Assembly (NCBI GenBank): GCA_001600175.1
Contig: BCJC01000001.1
Span: 3,457,652-3,521,651, forward strand
Direction of reading: 5' to 3'
Length of the DNA: 64,000 bases
Origin: Erythrobasidium yunnanense
Taxonomy: Eukaryota; Basidiomycota; Cystobasidiomycetes; Erythrobasidiales; Erythrobasidiaceae
The notes under the pieces are model-generated. The model was not told the DNA's origin and made no database searches. It saw only the letters and a list, made by a program, of their open reading frames with translations. Shown piece by piece: positions 24,267-36,800 of the stretch; position 1 is the stretch's first letter; the number at the start of each line of letters is the position of its first letter. A program made the position numbers and the translations under genes.

Positions 24267-24701
24267 CTAGTCGAGGCACACGTGTTTGAGTGTCTTGAAG
24301 ATCTCCGGACCGAGCAGCTTCATGTTGATAGCTATATCATGTGTCTCCCCTCTCGCTGCTTCGTCTGCCTGGCCTTGCTTTGTGAGCTTCCAATACAGCG
24401 TAGTCCCACAGCTTGCACAGTGACCGAAAGCTATGCGCTTCGTCTTCCAGGCGTAATGTATGATGGGATCCTCCTTGCTTTCCTCCACATCCGGGTCGTG
24501 CAAAGTGACGGGCTGGCCTTGAATTTTAACAAGGTCTGGATGATAGTAACCCCATGCTACGCCGTATTTGAAGCACAGACTGCAGTCGCATACATTCGCG
24601 TACTCGGGCAGCTCTGGGATCGTTATTTTTATCCTCTGACATTGGCAAGTCAAGGTGTATGGGCCAGGCTGTGACACGTCTGGAAATGGCTGTCCAGACA
24701 T
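24267..24701 (-). CDS. GFA/CENP-V-domain protein (copy 1)
   Basis: A single-exon protein of 144 residues starting MSGQPFPDVSQPG. It has the GFA (Mss4-like) zinc fold: CQC near the start, VCDCSLCFKYGVAWGYY, and a late pair GHCASCGTTLYWKL. The paralog 1 kb away shares most of the sequence, for example AFGHCASCGTTLYWKL and GINMKLLGPEIFKTL (AINMKLLGPEIFKTL here). GFA-domain proteins include glutathione-dependent formaldehyde-activating enzymes and many uncharacterised fungal proteins. The substrate is unknown. The intron-free structure contrasts with the neighbours. Confidence 0.85.
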   Translation of the reverse strand: MSGQPFPDVSQPGPYTLTCQCQRIKITIPELPEYANVCDCSLCFKYGVAWGYYHPDLVKIQGQPVTLHDPDVEESKEDPIIHYAWKTKRIAFGHCASCGTTLYWKLTKQGQADEAARGETHDIAINMKLLGPEIFKTLKHVCLD

Positions 24702-25618
24702 GGAGAAGAGGTTGCCTATCAATCCGGATCTCGAAGCGCCTGAGAGTACGTGGAGCCGTAGAAGCGGATGCAAGCGAGTCGCTCAAGAGTCAAGAAACCC
24801 GTAACTCTAGAATAACGCATCCTGCGCGTAACTCAACATCAGCTATCCATGCTGTACCCTTTCTGCCCTGTGACCTTCCCCCAATTCCGCTGACAACAGT
24901 TCGTCTTCCTTCACTTGACAGCCCTCATCTGCCAGACCATCCTGTGATGAAGCAGTCTGACCAAGACCTACAGTAGACGATGATGCCAGCTTGATGTGGA
25001 CAGCTGCCTGAACTCGTCCCTTTGTGGCCATGCGCTTCTTAGCGTTCAGTCCGCTATCATACGCTCTTCGTATCGTCTCCACATACGAGATCTGCCCGAT
25101 AAGCTGCTAGAAACTTATGCAAAGCTGTACGACCTCAGTGCCCGGCGATCTGGCAGGAGACAGCTGATGCGGGAGGGTGTTCTTGGGCTAACACACACCC
25201 ATCGGCCGCTTAAGCATATCGCTGGCACTTAGTCCGACCACCATTCCTTCAAGCAATCCTGGACATCTCGATGCTCACCAAGCGGGTCTGACAGGGTCCA
25301 AGAGCAGGCCGGAAACTGGGAAGGTCAACGATATCGATAAGCCAGATTCGAGCCCTTCGGCAAGTCAGCTTGTGTATTCGTATCAACATTACTGGCCTAC
25401 GGTATCAAGGCGAGTACGCCATTTCATACAGCATCATGTATATCCTCATACAACACCATTTCGGATCTCGCTTCATCTGACACTCGTGTGTCGTAAGTGC
25501 CTCCAGTAATTCTCGTGGTGCTAATAGGAGGAAGGTGATAATTAAACAATGCTCCAAGCCGCGCCGGTGCTAATGCGTACTGATCGCCGAGCTCAGGGAT
25601 CCTGAAATCGTACCCCTA
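24702..25618. other. Spacer between the two GFA paralogs
   Basis: About 900 bases with no gene I can support. It includes the copy 1 promoter and the copy 2 terminator. Small open frames on both strands have no recognisable domain, and I saw no transposon ends. Confidence 0.4.
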
Positions 25619-26065
25619 CTATTGCTTGTTGAGGCACACTTGATTAAGCGTCTTGAATATCTCTGGACCCAGCAGCTTCATATTGATGCCTATCTCAGGC
25701 TCCAATCCTCTTGCTGCTTCGTCTGCAGCGCCCGACCTTGAAAGTTTCCAGTACAAGGTAGTCCCACAGCTTGCACAGTGTCCAAAAGCTATTCTGTGGT
25801 TCTTCCGAGTGTAATGGATGATGGACCTGTCTTTATCCTCCTCCTGATCTGAGGCGTAAAGAGTAACGGGCTTGTCCTGAATGGCGACAAGGCTGGGATC
25901 AAAGTATCCCCATGCAACGCCGTACTTGAAGCATATATCACAATCGCATAGATTGGCGAACTCGGGAAGCGAAGGGATCGTAATCTTGATCCTTTGGCAC
26001 TGACAAGTCACGTCGACCGGACCAGACTTTGCAGCTTCGAGAGTTGGGAAAGGCTCAGCAGGCAT
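25619..26065 (-). CDS. GFA/CENP-V-domain protein (copy 2)
   Basis: A single-exon protein of 148 residues starting MPAEPFPTLEAAKSGP. It carries the same zinc ligands as copy 1: CQC, LCDCDICFKYGVAWGYF, and GHCASCGTTLYWKL, and ends FKTLNQVCLNKQ. The pair probably arose by tandem duplication, followed by divergence mostly at the N-terminus and in the loop around residues 65-85 (YASDQEEDKDRSIIHYTRKN). The catalytic role is unknown. Confidence 0.85.
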   Translation of the reverse strand: MPAEPFPTLEAAKSGPVDVTCQCQRIKITIPSLPEFANLCDCDICFKYGVAWGYFDPSLVAIQDKPVTLYASDQEEDKDRSIIHYTRKNHRIAFGHCASCGTTLYWKLSRSGAADEAARGLEPEIGINMKLLGPEIFKTLNQVCLNKQ

Positions 26066-26265
26066 GGTGCAGGAGGTATGGTTCTGGTAGGTCAAGTGTT
26101 CGAAGAGGAGAGTCGAAAGTAGGGTGAATCAAGCGAGTTGGCCGGAGTCGACAAGACTATCCATACGGGAACCGCACAAGCTTTCACTCCCGTCACTATC
26201 TTGACGCAGCAATCAGATCCTCTTCTATCGTATTCTGCTGGACGCTCTGATGGTGAAGCCATGCC

Positions 26266-26508
26266 ATGCCTGCTTCTGCTCTGAAGTCACTCCGCTTCCA
26301 CCCTTTCCGCCTCAGCTCTGCGAGCAGCTCAGCCGCGACCCTGCTATGTCACCGTACTAGTGTTCTCTATGGACTTCAGCGAAACGCTTTCGTCCGCTGG
26401 CATTCCAGGCGAAAGACCCTCTGCAGCACGCGCAGCTATAATGGGTTTATCACTTCGTACCGTACTTGTTTGAGGTGTGAATTGCTTGGCATGACACTTT
26501 ACACGTAA
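26266..26508 (+). CDS. Possible small protein with a mitochondrial-type presequence
   Basis: An 80-codon frame from ATG 26,266 reads MPASALKSLRFHPFRLSSAS and continues with Ser, Arg and Leu but no acidic residue for over 60 positions, as in mitochondrial targeting peptides. No domain follows and the frame ends at LGMTLYT. It may be a first exon whose partner I cannot find, or chance. The rest of 26,066-26,756 shows nothing else. Confidence 0.25.
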   Translation: MPASALKSLRFHPFRLSSASSSAATLLCHRTSVLYGLQRNAFVRWHSRRKTLCSTRSYNGFITSYRTCLRCELLGMTLYT

Positions 26509-26756
26509 TAAAGTTGCTGTTGAAGATGCTGCGCGAAGGACCTTGATACTGCGAACTCACGGACATCTTCTTTTAGAGAAATCCGTAGGCTGCGACTCTT
26601 CTGGTTGTCCTTCTCTTACTCACCTACATCTCTTCTTAGACATCCTTCTCCTCTTCTTTCCGAGCTAGCTGGCCTAGCTAAAGATTTCGTAACCTCGTTC
26701 TTTTCGAAAGCATCGTCGTTTCGCAGTCGTTCGCAGTGTGTCGTTTCGCAATCAGC

Positions 26757-27527
26757 ATGTTCAAGTAAGTGGAAAGATGCGCTAAGTGCGGCACGCGAGC
26801 TGAGCAATCTTTCTAGCCGCATTCTCGTCATCTGGCTCTTGGCTACCCTTCTGCCTTTTACTGCTGGCCAGTCTGTCGTTGGCGATATTGTCTCCTCTGG
26901 CATACAAGTTGAAGGATCAAGTGCTTCGCAATCCTCTGGCCCTATTGCGGCATCGTCTGGAGCTAGACCTTCTGGCCTTCCGCGAGGTGGACACACTATC
27001 AACCACGGAAATGCTACCGAGGTCGACTCCTCAAATTCTTCATCGGACGTAAGTCGATACCAGTATCTGGGATATCTGACCCAAGCTGACATTGCATTAT
27101 CTAGCGTGGTCCTGGCGACAAGGCGCCTAATGGTCGTCCAGGCGAACTTGGCGATGCCAAAGGGTCAAAGAATGGTGATGGAGCTGCTCCTCCTCCTCCT
27201 CCTCCATCTGCCGGGAACGGTGTCGGCTCTGGAGGAGACGCTTCAGCCATGCCAGACGCTTCCGCAATGCCAGACGCTTCAGCTATGCCAGATGCTTCAG
27301 CTATGCCAGACGCCTCTGCAATGCCTGATGCTTCTGACTATCCTGATGCATCTGCATCTGACGCTACGGAGACGGACGCCTCTTATCGACTACGCATGCA
27401 CGCTCGTGTCCGGCGAGAGATCATGAGACGAAGATTGGGGAAAGATATCAGAACTGCTCAGCCCACACCACCCCCTGCGAACGAGCGTAGGAAGAGCAAA
27501 CGAGTTACTTGCGCATCGTCGAGCTGA
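26757..27527 (+). CDS. Small secreted protein with MPDASA hexapeptide repeats
   Basis: An 8-base first coding exon (26,757-26,764) joins across a 52-base intron to create a signal peptide, MFNRILVIWLLATLLPFTAG. A second intron (27,049-27,104) joins SSSD to RGPGDKAPNGRPGELGD. The 220-residue product is Ser/Gly-rich and has a poly-Pro run. Four MPDASA units, one MPDASD and one YPDASA follow, and a basic tail ends it (RMHARVRREIMRRRLG). A signal peptide, low complexity and no known domain suggest a wall-associated or effector-like secreted protein. That role is inference. Confidence 0.7.
27249..27356 (+). repeat. Six tandem 18-base units encoding (M/Y)PDAS(A/D)
   Basis: Six perfect-length 18-base units encode MPDASA four times, then MPDASD and YPDASA. 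Units differ mainly at third codon positions, so the array is not brand new. It lies within the secreted-protein gene. Confidence 0.9.
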
Positions 27528-27859
27528 AGGGACGCTTCGCATCTTGAGCTTCGGATAAAAGATCCACTTTGGAGCAAAACCGAGTGCTGGTCGCTCCGGT
27601 CTGAGCAGTAGATAAGCAGTGTGAATAGATTTGCAACATGCTTCGTTAGGTGCTGGTCACAATTCATGCAACCTCGGGAACGATTCGGTTACGAGATCGT
27701 AGGCTTGTCTTCCCAAGGCTTCCAGAACGGTCCCATATCATTGTACTTGTCAGATCACTTCTCTATATGCAGCTCGTCGCGGCTGTTGCTACTTAAACTT
27801 AGTTCAGCGCTCGACGGTCTTGCTTCTGCGGACAGGAACACCCTTGAATACCAGCGAAC
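27528..27859. other. Intergenic, promoter of eIF3b
   Basis: About 330 bases between two plus-strand genes. It should contain the 3' end of the secreted-protein gene and the eIF3b promoter. I see no distinct motif. Confidence 0.4.
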
Positions 27860-30599
27860 ATGGCTCAAGCATACAGCAATGGGTGGAATGCGCACGAAGA
27901 CGATGATTACGAGGAGATTGACTACTCAGACATTGAAGAGAAGTGAGTATCAATAGCCAAAAGAGCAAAGAAAAGGGTCGCCAAAAGGCCAGAGCAACGC
28001 TGACTTGCGATACTTGCTGTTTGCTAGATACGCTGTGTACCAGGAAGACCCGTCAGTAGCCATGCGAAACGCCTAGCAGGACCGCGAAGTCAGGCAGAAA
28101 CGAGCCAAAGTGAACTGAAACAAAAAACGATGTTTGAATTCACAGCCTGGCCAGCACCGTCCTAATCGATGGAGCACCTGTCGTCGGCGACGACAAGAAG
28201 CCTCGTCTGTTTGCAGCTATACGCAAGTTTGCGCTGGAACGCGGCGTCGAATTTGAGGCAGACGCTATTGAGATGCCCTCAGGCAGCGACGGCAAGAGCA
28301 AGGGGTGCGCCAACGCAAGATCCTTACGCCAATACTGCAGTGTTGATATGTGATCCCCTTTCAGATTCCTCTTTGTTACGCTGAGCTCGCCAGCTGCTGC
28401 TGAGGATGCTGCAAAACGCTTGTCGGACGCCTTCGACAGAAAGCACACCTTCACATGCATAACATTAAACGCTATCGATGAGCTGCAAGAGCTGCCAAAC
28501 GAGTTCGAGGCGCCCGAGGAGGATGCAGACCAGTTCAAGGCGAAAGAGCACTTGAAGGGCTGGCTGATGGACTCGCAAGCGAGAGACCAAATGGTACTTG
28601 TTCGTGGTGACGATGTTCAGATTAGCTGGAATCACAAAGGGCACAAGATGGAGATTGACCACGAGCGGAAAGTATGCATAAATCTTACACAGGACCGGAA
28701 GATACCATAGCTGATTTGTCAACTTCACTACTAGAAATGGACAGAGAAGTACTGTCTGTGGTCGCCCAGCGGTACAATGCTTGCGACTCTGCATGCTCAA
28801 GGTGTCGGTCTATGGGGAGGAAACAGCTTTTCGCGCATTAACAGATTCCCGCATCTCGGTGTCAACTTCCTCGACTTTTCGCCATTCGAACGCTACATGG
28901 TCACCCTCTCTGCTATCCCCATCGAGGCTGCACGAGTTCCGAGCCAGTCCAACCCTTTTACCGAAGACGATGAAGGCAACCATATCGCAGTCTGGGAGAT
29001 CGCAACCGGCAGACTACTCAGAACATTCCCTATGGCACAGGAAACACCTGCTGCTGACGGACAAGCTGCGCAAAAGAAGGTCTTTACATGGCCTATCCTG
29101 AAATGGTCCGGCGACGAGAAGTACGTTGCGAGAGTTACGCCTGGCCAATCTATCCAAGTGTACGAAGCACCCGACATGTACCTCCTGGACAAGAAGAGTA
29201 TCAAGCTAGACGGAGTTGTCGACTTCGAATGGGCACCTCTGAACGAGAAGGAGCTGCAAGAGGTAGAGGAGGAGATCAGAGGCGCTCCTCTTGCGGTTGA
29301 AGAGGATGGCAAGCCAAATGGTGCTGCTGCGAAAGACAAGAAGAAGGAGAAGAAGAAAGAAAGAGAGAATACCCTCGCTTATTGGCTGCCGGAGAACCAG
29401 AATCAGCCTGCGAGAGTAGCGCTCATGGCTATTCCAAGCCGAGAGAATTTGAGAACGAAGAACTTGTTCAATGTTGCAGACGTAAGTAGCCCGTTTTAAC
29501 CGTCTACTGGCGCAGCTGATAGAGCGTTACCTTGTCCAGTGCAAGCTGCATTGGCAAGACAGCGGTGACTACTTGTGTGTCAAAGTCGATCGTCTTACAA
29601 AGAGCAAGAAAGCCACCTACTGCAATCTCGAACTCTTCCGTGTGCGAGAGAAGGCTATTCCCATTCAGACAGTCGAGATCAAGGACACCGTCACTGCGTT
29701 CGCATGGGAGCCCAAGGGAGACAGATTCGCGCTCATCACATCGAACGATCCCGCTCTTGGCCAGGATCTGCTTGGGCAAACTATCAAGACATCTATCAAC
29801 TTCTACCAACTCGACCCCCGAAAAGGCGACTTCATCTCGCTTGCCTCTTTCGACCAGAAGACGTGCAACAGGATATTCTGGAGTCCACGAGGTCGACATG
29901 TGCTGTTCGCTACACTCGGCTCAAACACTAAATTCGACATGGAGTTCTGGGATGTCGAGCTGGATAAGGAGAGCAAGCAGCAGCAGGCTGGCCCAGACTC
30001 TGCGGCCTCGACAGAACCTCCTAGTGGTGCTGGTATCTCTTTGTTGACAACTGTAGAGCATTACGGCATGACTGGTATCGAGTGGGACCCAAGTGGTCGA
30101 TACATCGCAGCTGTTGGCTCCATCTGGCTTGGATCGGTACGTACATTGTCTGACTGATATAAGAAGTAATCCTGACATTGCAGCGCAGATGGAAGCCGGT
30201 TACACAATCTACGACTTTAAGGGCGCCGAACTCTCCAAGAACACCCCGCTTGACAAGTTCAAGCAGCTTCTGTGGCGTCCTCGTCCCCGAAGCTTGCTCG
30301 CACCCACCAACAAGAAGCAGATAACGAGAAACCTCCGCAAGTATGGCCGCGAATTCGACGAGGCCGATCAGCTTGAGGAGCTCAACGTTTCCAGCGAGCT
30401 ACAAGCTCAAAGACGTCGTCTCATCGACGAATGGAATGCATGGAGACAGCGAACCAAGAGGACTATGGAGGAAGAAAAGGAGCAAGGCGGCAAACACCAA
30501 AAAGCCCTCGAAGCGAAGGAAGAGGCTCAGTATGCTACGGAGACGTTCGAAGAGTATATCGAAGAGGTCATCGAGGAGACGGAAGAGATCGTCAACTAG
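27860..30599 (+). CDS. PRT1: Translation initiation factor eIF3 subunit B
   Basis: Seven exons give about 775 residues. The acidic N-terminus (HEDDDYEEIDYSDIEEK) leads to the RRM (VLIDGAPVVGDDKKPRLF and FLFVTLSSPAAAEDAAKRLS). The beta-propeller begins WTEKYCLWSPSGTMLATLHA, with FPHLGVNFLDFSPFERYMVT and WQDSGDYLCVKVDRLTKSKK. The C-terminal helical segment holds LLWRPRPRSLLAPTNKKQIT. Introns: 27,943-28,028, 28,053-28,145, 28,305-28,364, 28,672-28,734, 29,482-29,539, 30,137-30,188. One internal exon (28,029-28,052) is only 24 bases. A Lys-rich insert (KDKKKEKKKERE) interrupts the propeller. eIF3b scaffolds the eIF3 complex on the 40S subunit. Confidence 0.95.
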
Positions 30600-30840
30600 G
30601 CAGATTCAGTGTACACTGGCTTTGATAGCTTGGCACGCTTGTAGAGGCAATAATACGATACTTCGGGCTATTTCGAATTGATTGCGTTATTCCGCACACG
30701 GTGCGCTAACCATCCGCTAAGCGGGTCGTGAGACAACAGAAAGAACGAGTGACTGAAAGAACGACAAGCTTGCTATTCTGACGAGGAACGAAAACGAAAG
30801 TAAAACGAAGTATGTTTGCTACAAAGTTATATACGGGATA

Positions 30841-33800
30841 TTAAACGACGCCGTGATTTGCTTGACGACTTTGCTGATTTATGAGGTTGACGAGTTCAAG
30901 AGCTTTTGCATGATCGGGACAGGTGAGATAGAGGATGGCGCGAGCATCAACAATGCGGAGCACTGCAAGACAATATCAGTTGGAGGTCTTGCAATAAAAA
31001 GAAGGCGACTTACTGTTAGCTGAGCCAAAAATCGAGGCAGGATCTTCCGACCCGCCGATGGCTCTACCCAAGCGCAGGCAAGTCCAAAGCTCGACTGGCC
31101 CGGAGAGCGGATCTCCGAGCAGATGTCCAAGAACGAGGACATCGTTGCATAGAATATATGCCTAGATCGAATATTGTCAGCTTTAGACACGTCGCAACTG
31201 GTTTCTAGCTTACCATGCGTTTCATCGTATTATCGATGACAAGACAGTGTATTTGGAGAGCTGAAGCCTTCTCCTGAGTTGGGTCCAGTGTATTCGGGAT
31301 GATGTCTGATTTCCGCTTCACCACCCTCGTGAGGGTGATCGAGCCTTCTTTCAGCAACATCCGATGGGGCTGTACAAGCGGTGATTTGAAAGATGCTCCC
31401 AGGCGCTCTTGCCAGTGCAGAAGTCGATGCCGTCCTTCGCTTTCTCGCTTCTTCTCGTTCATTTCAGAGGCTAGCTGTGCCACCGTCTCTAGTGCTGCAG
31501 ATAGTGCTGGATGAGGCTGTGAAGGATCGTGAGGACTAGGTGTGCATTCCACCAAGCTTTCGAGCAGAAGCTTGTATCGTGGTATACGTTGAATAGGCAG
31601 GAGAAGGTAGCTTTGCAAATCAATCTGTAAATGTCGAGGGTCGCGCTTCGCAGACTTCAGGACATGACGAATGCGTTTCCGCTGGCTGGTCGACAACCCG
31701 GCAAGGGTGCCTTTGCTATCGTTTGAAGGGAGCTGAGCACCGCTGACGGGAATCATAGATCCGCCGCTGCCGATGCTCTTCCAAAGAGCGAAGCGATTCA
31801 TGGCAGTATCGAAGTTCAGACAGTAAGAATGATATAGCCTGCATCAAAATTTGTTTAGCAAGTGCTTACGGATTAGGCGGAATGTAATAGTCTCACTTGA
31901 GGTAGGCAGCATGCCGAGAGAATACTTCCGCGATGCTATTGACAGCTTGAGCCAAGATTGACTGATCAAGCGAAGTGACGCTCTTCCGCTCCGTGAACAA
32001 CTGCGCCGTAGCGTTTTCCAAGGCAGGCAGGAAGACAGCAGCGTGAAACTGCTCGATCGACTCGGCTACGCTGAAGACCAGCTTGCGTTCGACTTGAGGA
32101 ATGATAGTCTCGCGGACGGCTGTGACGCTGCTAGATGATCTATACGGAGCGGAAGCAGGCTCGATGTATAGGGTGACTAGATCTTGAAGGCCAGTCAGGT
32201 AAGACTTTTCGGATGACAAGATCTCTTGTATGACGCGCTGCAATATGGACAAGCTCAGAACTGGTAGAGCACCACTGGAAGTAGAAGCGTACCTCTCGCT
32301 TGACTGGGTTGTCCTTCAGTTTGGAAGGCGACTGATAGCTGCTCGGGCTAGTGAGAGCGGTACTATCATATCCTGAACTGCTATCTATCCTATTGCTCGA
32401 AGCTGACACAGACGAAACAGCCGCGAGAGACGGTTTTCTAGAGACGGCCCTGCTCACAGCCGCCGAAGGCGGTACAGACGAATTATATTCGTTGTCGTGA
32501 TAGAGCTCAGCTTCTTGTGACAGCTCGTCCAGATCTCGAATGTACGCCATCAAAGGTCTGAGAGCGGCTTTGCGTTCTTCGATGGACAGGTTGTCGAGAA
32601 CGAAAGGCGATGGAACGGGAGTTGCGGAATTGTCCTGCCTAGCGAGATCACGGGGTATGGTGATAGTCTGATCTTCTGTAGAGAAAGGTACCTGCGTCTC
32701 CTCGTGCGAAGACCGAGAGAAAGAGACTTGTAGCGGACCAGGCGAGATCATTGGCGGCAGGGTAGCGTTAAGTAGTAGATAGCTTCGTCTCTTCTCCATG
32801 TGTAGTGAGCCAGCAGCCAGATTGCCAGACTTCGACAACGAGCCAGAACGAGATGCTGGAGGAGGAGGTTTCGATAGCTTAGGCGCTCGAGGCTTGCTAC
32901 TACCTCTCGTGCCCCGCATAGACTGCTTTGGGCTTTCTGAGCGACTCGGAGGAAGAGATGGCAATCTCGACGAGCTAGGTTTGGCAGCCAAAGGATCTGA
33001 GGCACTTCTGTTATCCTCTGACAGGAAAGGTGCCCGAGGAGGTTTTCCATTGCCCAGTGTGATCTGCGACATCCTATCTTCTATGCCACCGCCTTCTTCA
33101 CCTTCTTCATGATTGAAGTCATCGAGTACTCTAGGCGACTGTTTCCTGACTTTCCTCAAAGCAGGTGTCGAAGGCTTTCTTTGCAGTTTACCCAATTTCT
33201 CAGCTGCGTTGCTTGAGAACTTCTTGAAGAAGCTAGGCTTTCTTCCTCTCTGTTGTTTGAGAGTATCTCCACCTTCGTCCTCCGCTGCTGATTCCAGATC
33301 GACAGCGTTCTCGAATTCAGACATGCTAGGATTATCACGCGCCAATGCATGGACGATGTCTTTAGGCGACGGGACGGGAAGTTTTGGAGAAGCATGGTCG
33401 CCGAAGCGGAAAAATTCAGACACTGTCATTTGTGCTCTGCTCGTCTTCCTGGCGCGTTTCTGCGGAGTAGGAGACGGGAGAGGTAGATCTTCGGTGTCTG
33501 TGATGGAAGGAGAAAACGTAGATCGAGTATAGAATGCACTGCTGGACGGTTGGCTTGGAAGGTCCATAGCTGCTGAAGATTCCACCAGGGATTGTATAGA
33601 AGGCTGCGGAGCCGTCAAGTCTCCCGTACTCCGCATAGGGCGGAGTATACTAGCTCGTTTCGAAGCGTGTCCAGACGCTTTCCCTTCTATGTCCGCCAGC
33701 AGTAATGAATTTACTCTACTGCTGTTATTCGAAGTATCGGAATCATCATTGTTGACATTTGGGCTTTTGCCAGAAGCTTTGCGCAGACCTGTACGGAAGC

Positions 33801-36800
33801 TCTTGGCTCGCCGAGACATGAATGAAGAGCGGTCTGAGGAGGGAGAGAGCTCATTCCATGGTGATAAAGCGCCTCCGGAGGTAGTAGATGGGAAAGAAGG
33901 CTCATCGACGACAGATTCCCTACTGTCTGAGTAGAGCTCAGAGAGGGAAGGAGAGTTGTCTTGCGCTGCGATGTTATGCTTGCTGATCGCCGGAGAAGCA
34001 AGAGTTGACGAGGTTGCTGATGACGCAGTGAGAGGCAGAGTCGCGGGTCTCGCCAATAAAGGTTTCGCCAGATCCGCATAAGCGCCATAGAATGGATTCC
34101 CATCAATGAGAAAAATCTCCAGATTCTCCTCTAAGCTTTGCAGCCACGATGGTAAAGCCCTCAGATAATTACCCCTAATCGACAGCGTATGCAAACTATT
34201 CAAGCCTGAAATGCTTGCTGATCTTCCTCTCGGTGAAAGGTTCGTCAATTCGCAATTATCCGCCAAGAGGACACGGAGTGCCTTGTTGTAGATTAGGAAA
34301 GAAGGTAGCGTTCCTGATTTCAGAGGGTTGCAAGAGATGTTGAGCTCTTCGAGATGAGAACAGATAGAGATAATATCGGGAATCTCAGGCAGGCCGCAGG
34401 AGGATATGTCGAGCACTAGCAGAGAACTGACGAGCGAAGGAAGAGTGGAGCGAAGCATGAGGTCTAGCTCCCGGACTTGGGTACAGCCGGAAAGAATGAG
34501 GTGGGTCGTGCCTGCGCCGTCATGACGGTCAGTCTATTGCGCTGCCATACTACTAGCCAAGGGCGACTCACCACTAGGCACAAGCAGGTTCTCGATGAGC
34601 TGTCCCTTTGCCAATTGTACAATCTTCCCTCGTCCTGACTCTGCAAGATGCACGGCCTGTCCTTCAATCTCTTTGCTTATCCTATCCTCTCCTCCGTTAG
34701 ACGTTTCAAAGCTCATCAAGCCCAAGCCACGAGCCTGCTCGTGCGGCGTGTGCTGCTGCTGCTGCTGTCCGATCCTAGCTGTATTCGATAGCGACGTTGG
34801 CGTCTCTTTCGTCTTTGAAGGTACCGGCGGAGAAGATGTTACGGGAGATAGGCTACTGAACGTCCCCATCTCGCCATTCGAGAGTAGTATCTCCTCCAAC
34901 TCGCTTTCCAGCTCATATAGATTGCCTTGCCCAGTTGCACCCGCTGTCGAAAGCATGCTGCTTCTTCTACTATCTGCAGCATCATTCTCATTTGTCGACG
35001 CAGTTGATATAAACGAGTCCGTCGTTCTTCTAGAAATTGACGATTCAGCATATGAGAGTCGAGCATCTCCTTCAGCCTGCTTATGTTGCGGACCTTGTGC
35101 ATAAGGAGAAGAAGAAGAATTTGAGTATGCAGAGATAGAAGGGCCTCTACTTCTTGTCGATGTGCGGCCTTTCTGCAAACGGGCGAAAGAAGTGGAAGAA
35201 GTGGATGTTCCGGAAGGAGAGAAGGGTGAAGATATAGAATGCTGTTCAGGGAGGATCGTGTCGATACCTGCGATTCCTACGCCTGAAGGAGAGGCTTTGT
35301 GATTATGATTATTAAAGCTGTTCGTTCTGCTTGTTAGGCGCCAAACGGCGCTTTGGCTATCCTTTCGAGTAATACCCAGACCAGCTTGTGGTGTCTCTCT
35401 TCCCTCTTGCACTATCTGAGCAGGCAGCTGTGCCTGGGGCGTGATGCCTGTCGCATTGCCATCTCTCAGGCTCTGCTGACTAGGCGCTTTATACAGCCCG
35501 TTCCCTCTAATACTGTTTCCCGTATTCCTCCTGACATAGTTCCTCGACGTACTCCATCTGCTGCTCGTTCCATTTCCCGTACCAGGCAGCACGCCTTCCA
35601 AGCCTGGCGTATGCCCTCCGTGTACATAGATGCTCGAAGCTGGGGATCCGTCATTGAACGGCGATGAAGTACTTCCAACAAAGCTTTGAGGACTTGCTGT
35701 TCCACTTACATACCCACCAGACGAAGTGATGTTTGCGGAAGTAGGCTGTTGCCCGAAATACCCTGATTGTCTTGTATACTCGAGCGAGGAGTCCGAAAGC
35801 ATAGGAATGGTGTTCACTTGCTGTGGAGCACTCCCTGGTGCTGGAGAGATGGGCGCACGAGACACGATAGGTGCATAGGCGTGTTCTGGATGAATAGCAT
35901 CATCGGACGTGATTCCGAGTCCACAACCAGGTGAAGGCGGCGGTATCAGGTCCATCGAATCTCCTTCTTGTACCTGTTCCTCTCCATTGTCTCGTATTTG
36001 GCTAGCTCGAGTCGATGCGTCAAGCTCCAATTCCAGATCGAACATACCACTCTTCGTACTATTCCGATGAGGGTTGTATCGCGCTGTTATTCCTTCTTGA
36101 TCCTCCTCGTGCTGTCGCTGCCAGATCTCATTCTCGCTTATAGCACTATATTCGCTGTCCCTGTTCGCTGCACCTGGTACAGCGCTTGGCTGAGTGAGAA
36201 AGCGGCGTGGTATGCGCATAGTAGCTTCATAGTCTGCCACCTCTTCATGTAGCGGCAGAGGCGGTGTATCGAGCGCCGTATCAACGTCTGACAATGTGGT
36301 CCCGCTCGTCGTGCCGGGGAAATAGGAAGACGAAGATGACGAAGAAGTAATCTCTACAGCTGCTGGCGAGGAGAGCGTAGATGATAGAAGCAGGGCCTCC
36401 ACGCGCGTATTCTCTTTCGCTGATAGTTGTGGAAGATGCGATGGCAGATTGGCTGATAGTGCAGAAGGCGGGACTGAGCTTGCGGGTATAGTGTTCTCTG
36501 AATCGCTGTTGTCTCGCATAGTGATGAACGAGGTGCCCGTTGCAGTGGTGGTGTTTGATCGTATAGGGGGCCGTCTCCTCGACCTTGATGGTCTGGGAGG
36601 AGGAGGAGAGCTGCCTCGTCTGGAGCGTGCTTTGATGGATCTAGAGCGTGTCAGCGACACCTTAATCGTAGGGTCGTCGTTGTGAGCATTATTCGAGTCT
36701 GGATTTTGGGCATCCTCGTCGTCGGAATAGTCTGGCAAGAACCCTCAGCATAACCTCAATTTGACGTTCATGTAACGCACCCAATCCCTGTGCATGGCTG

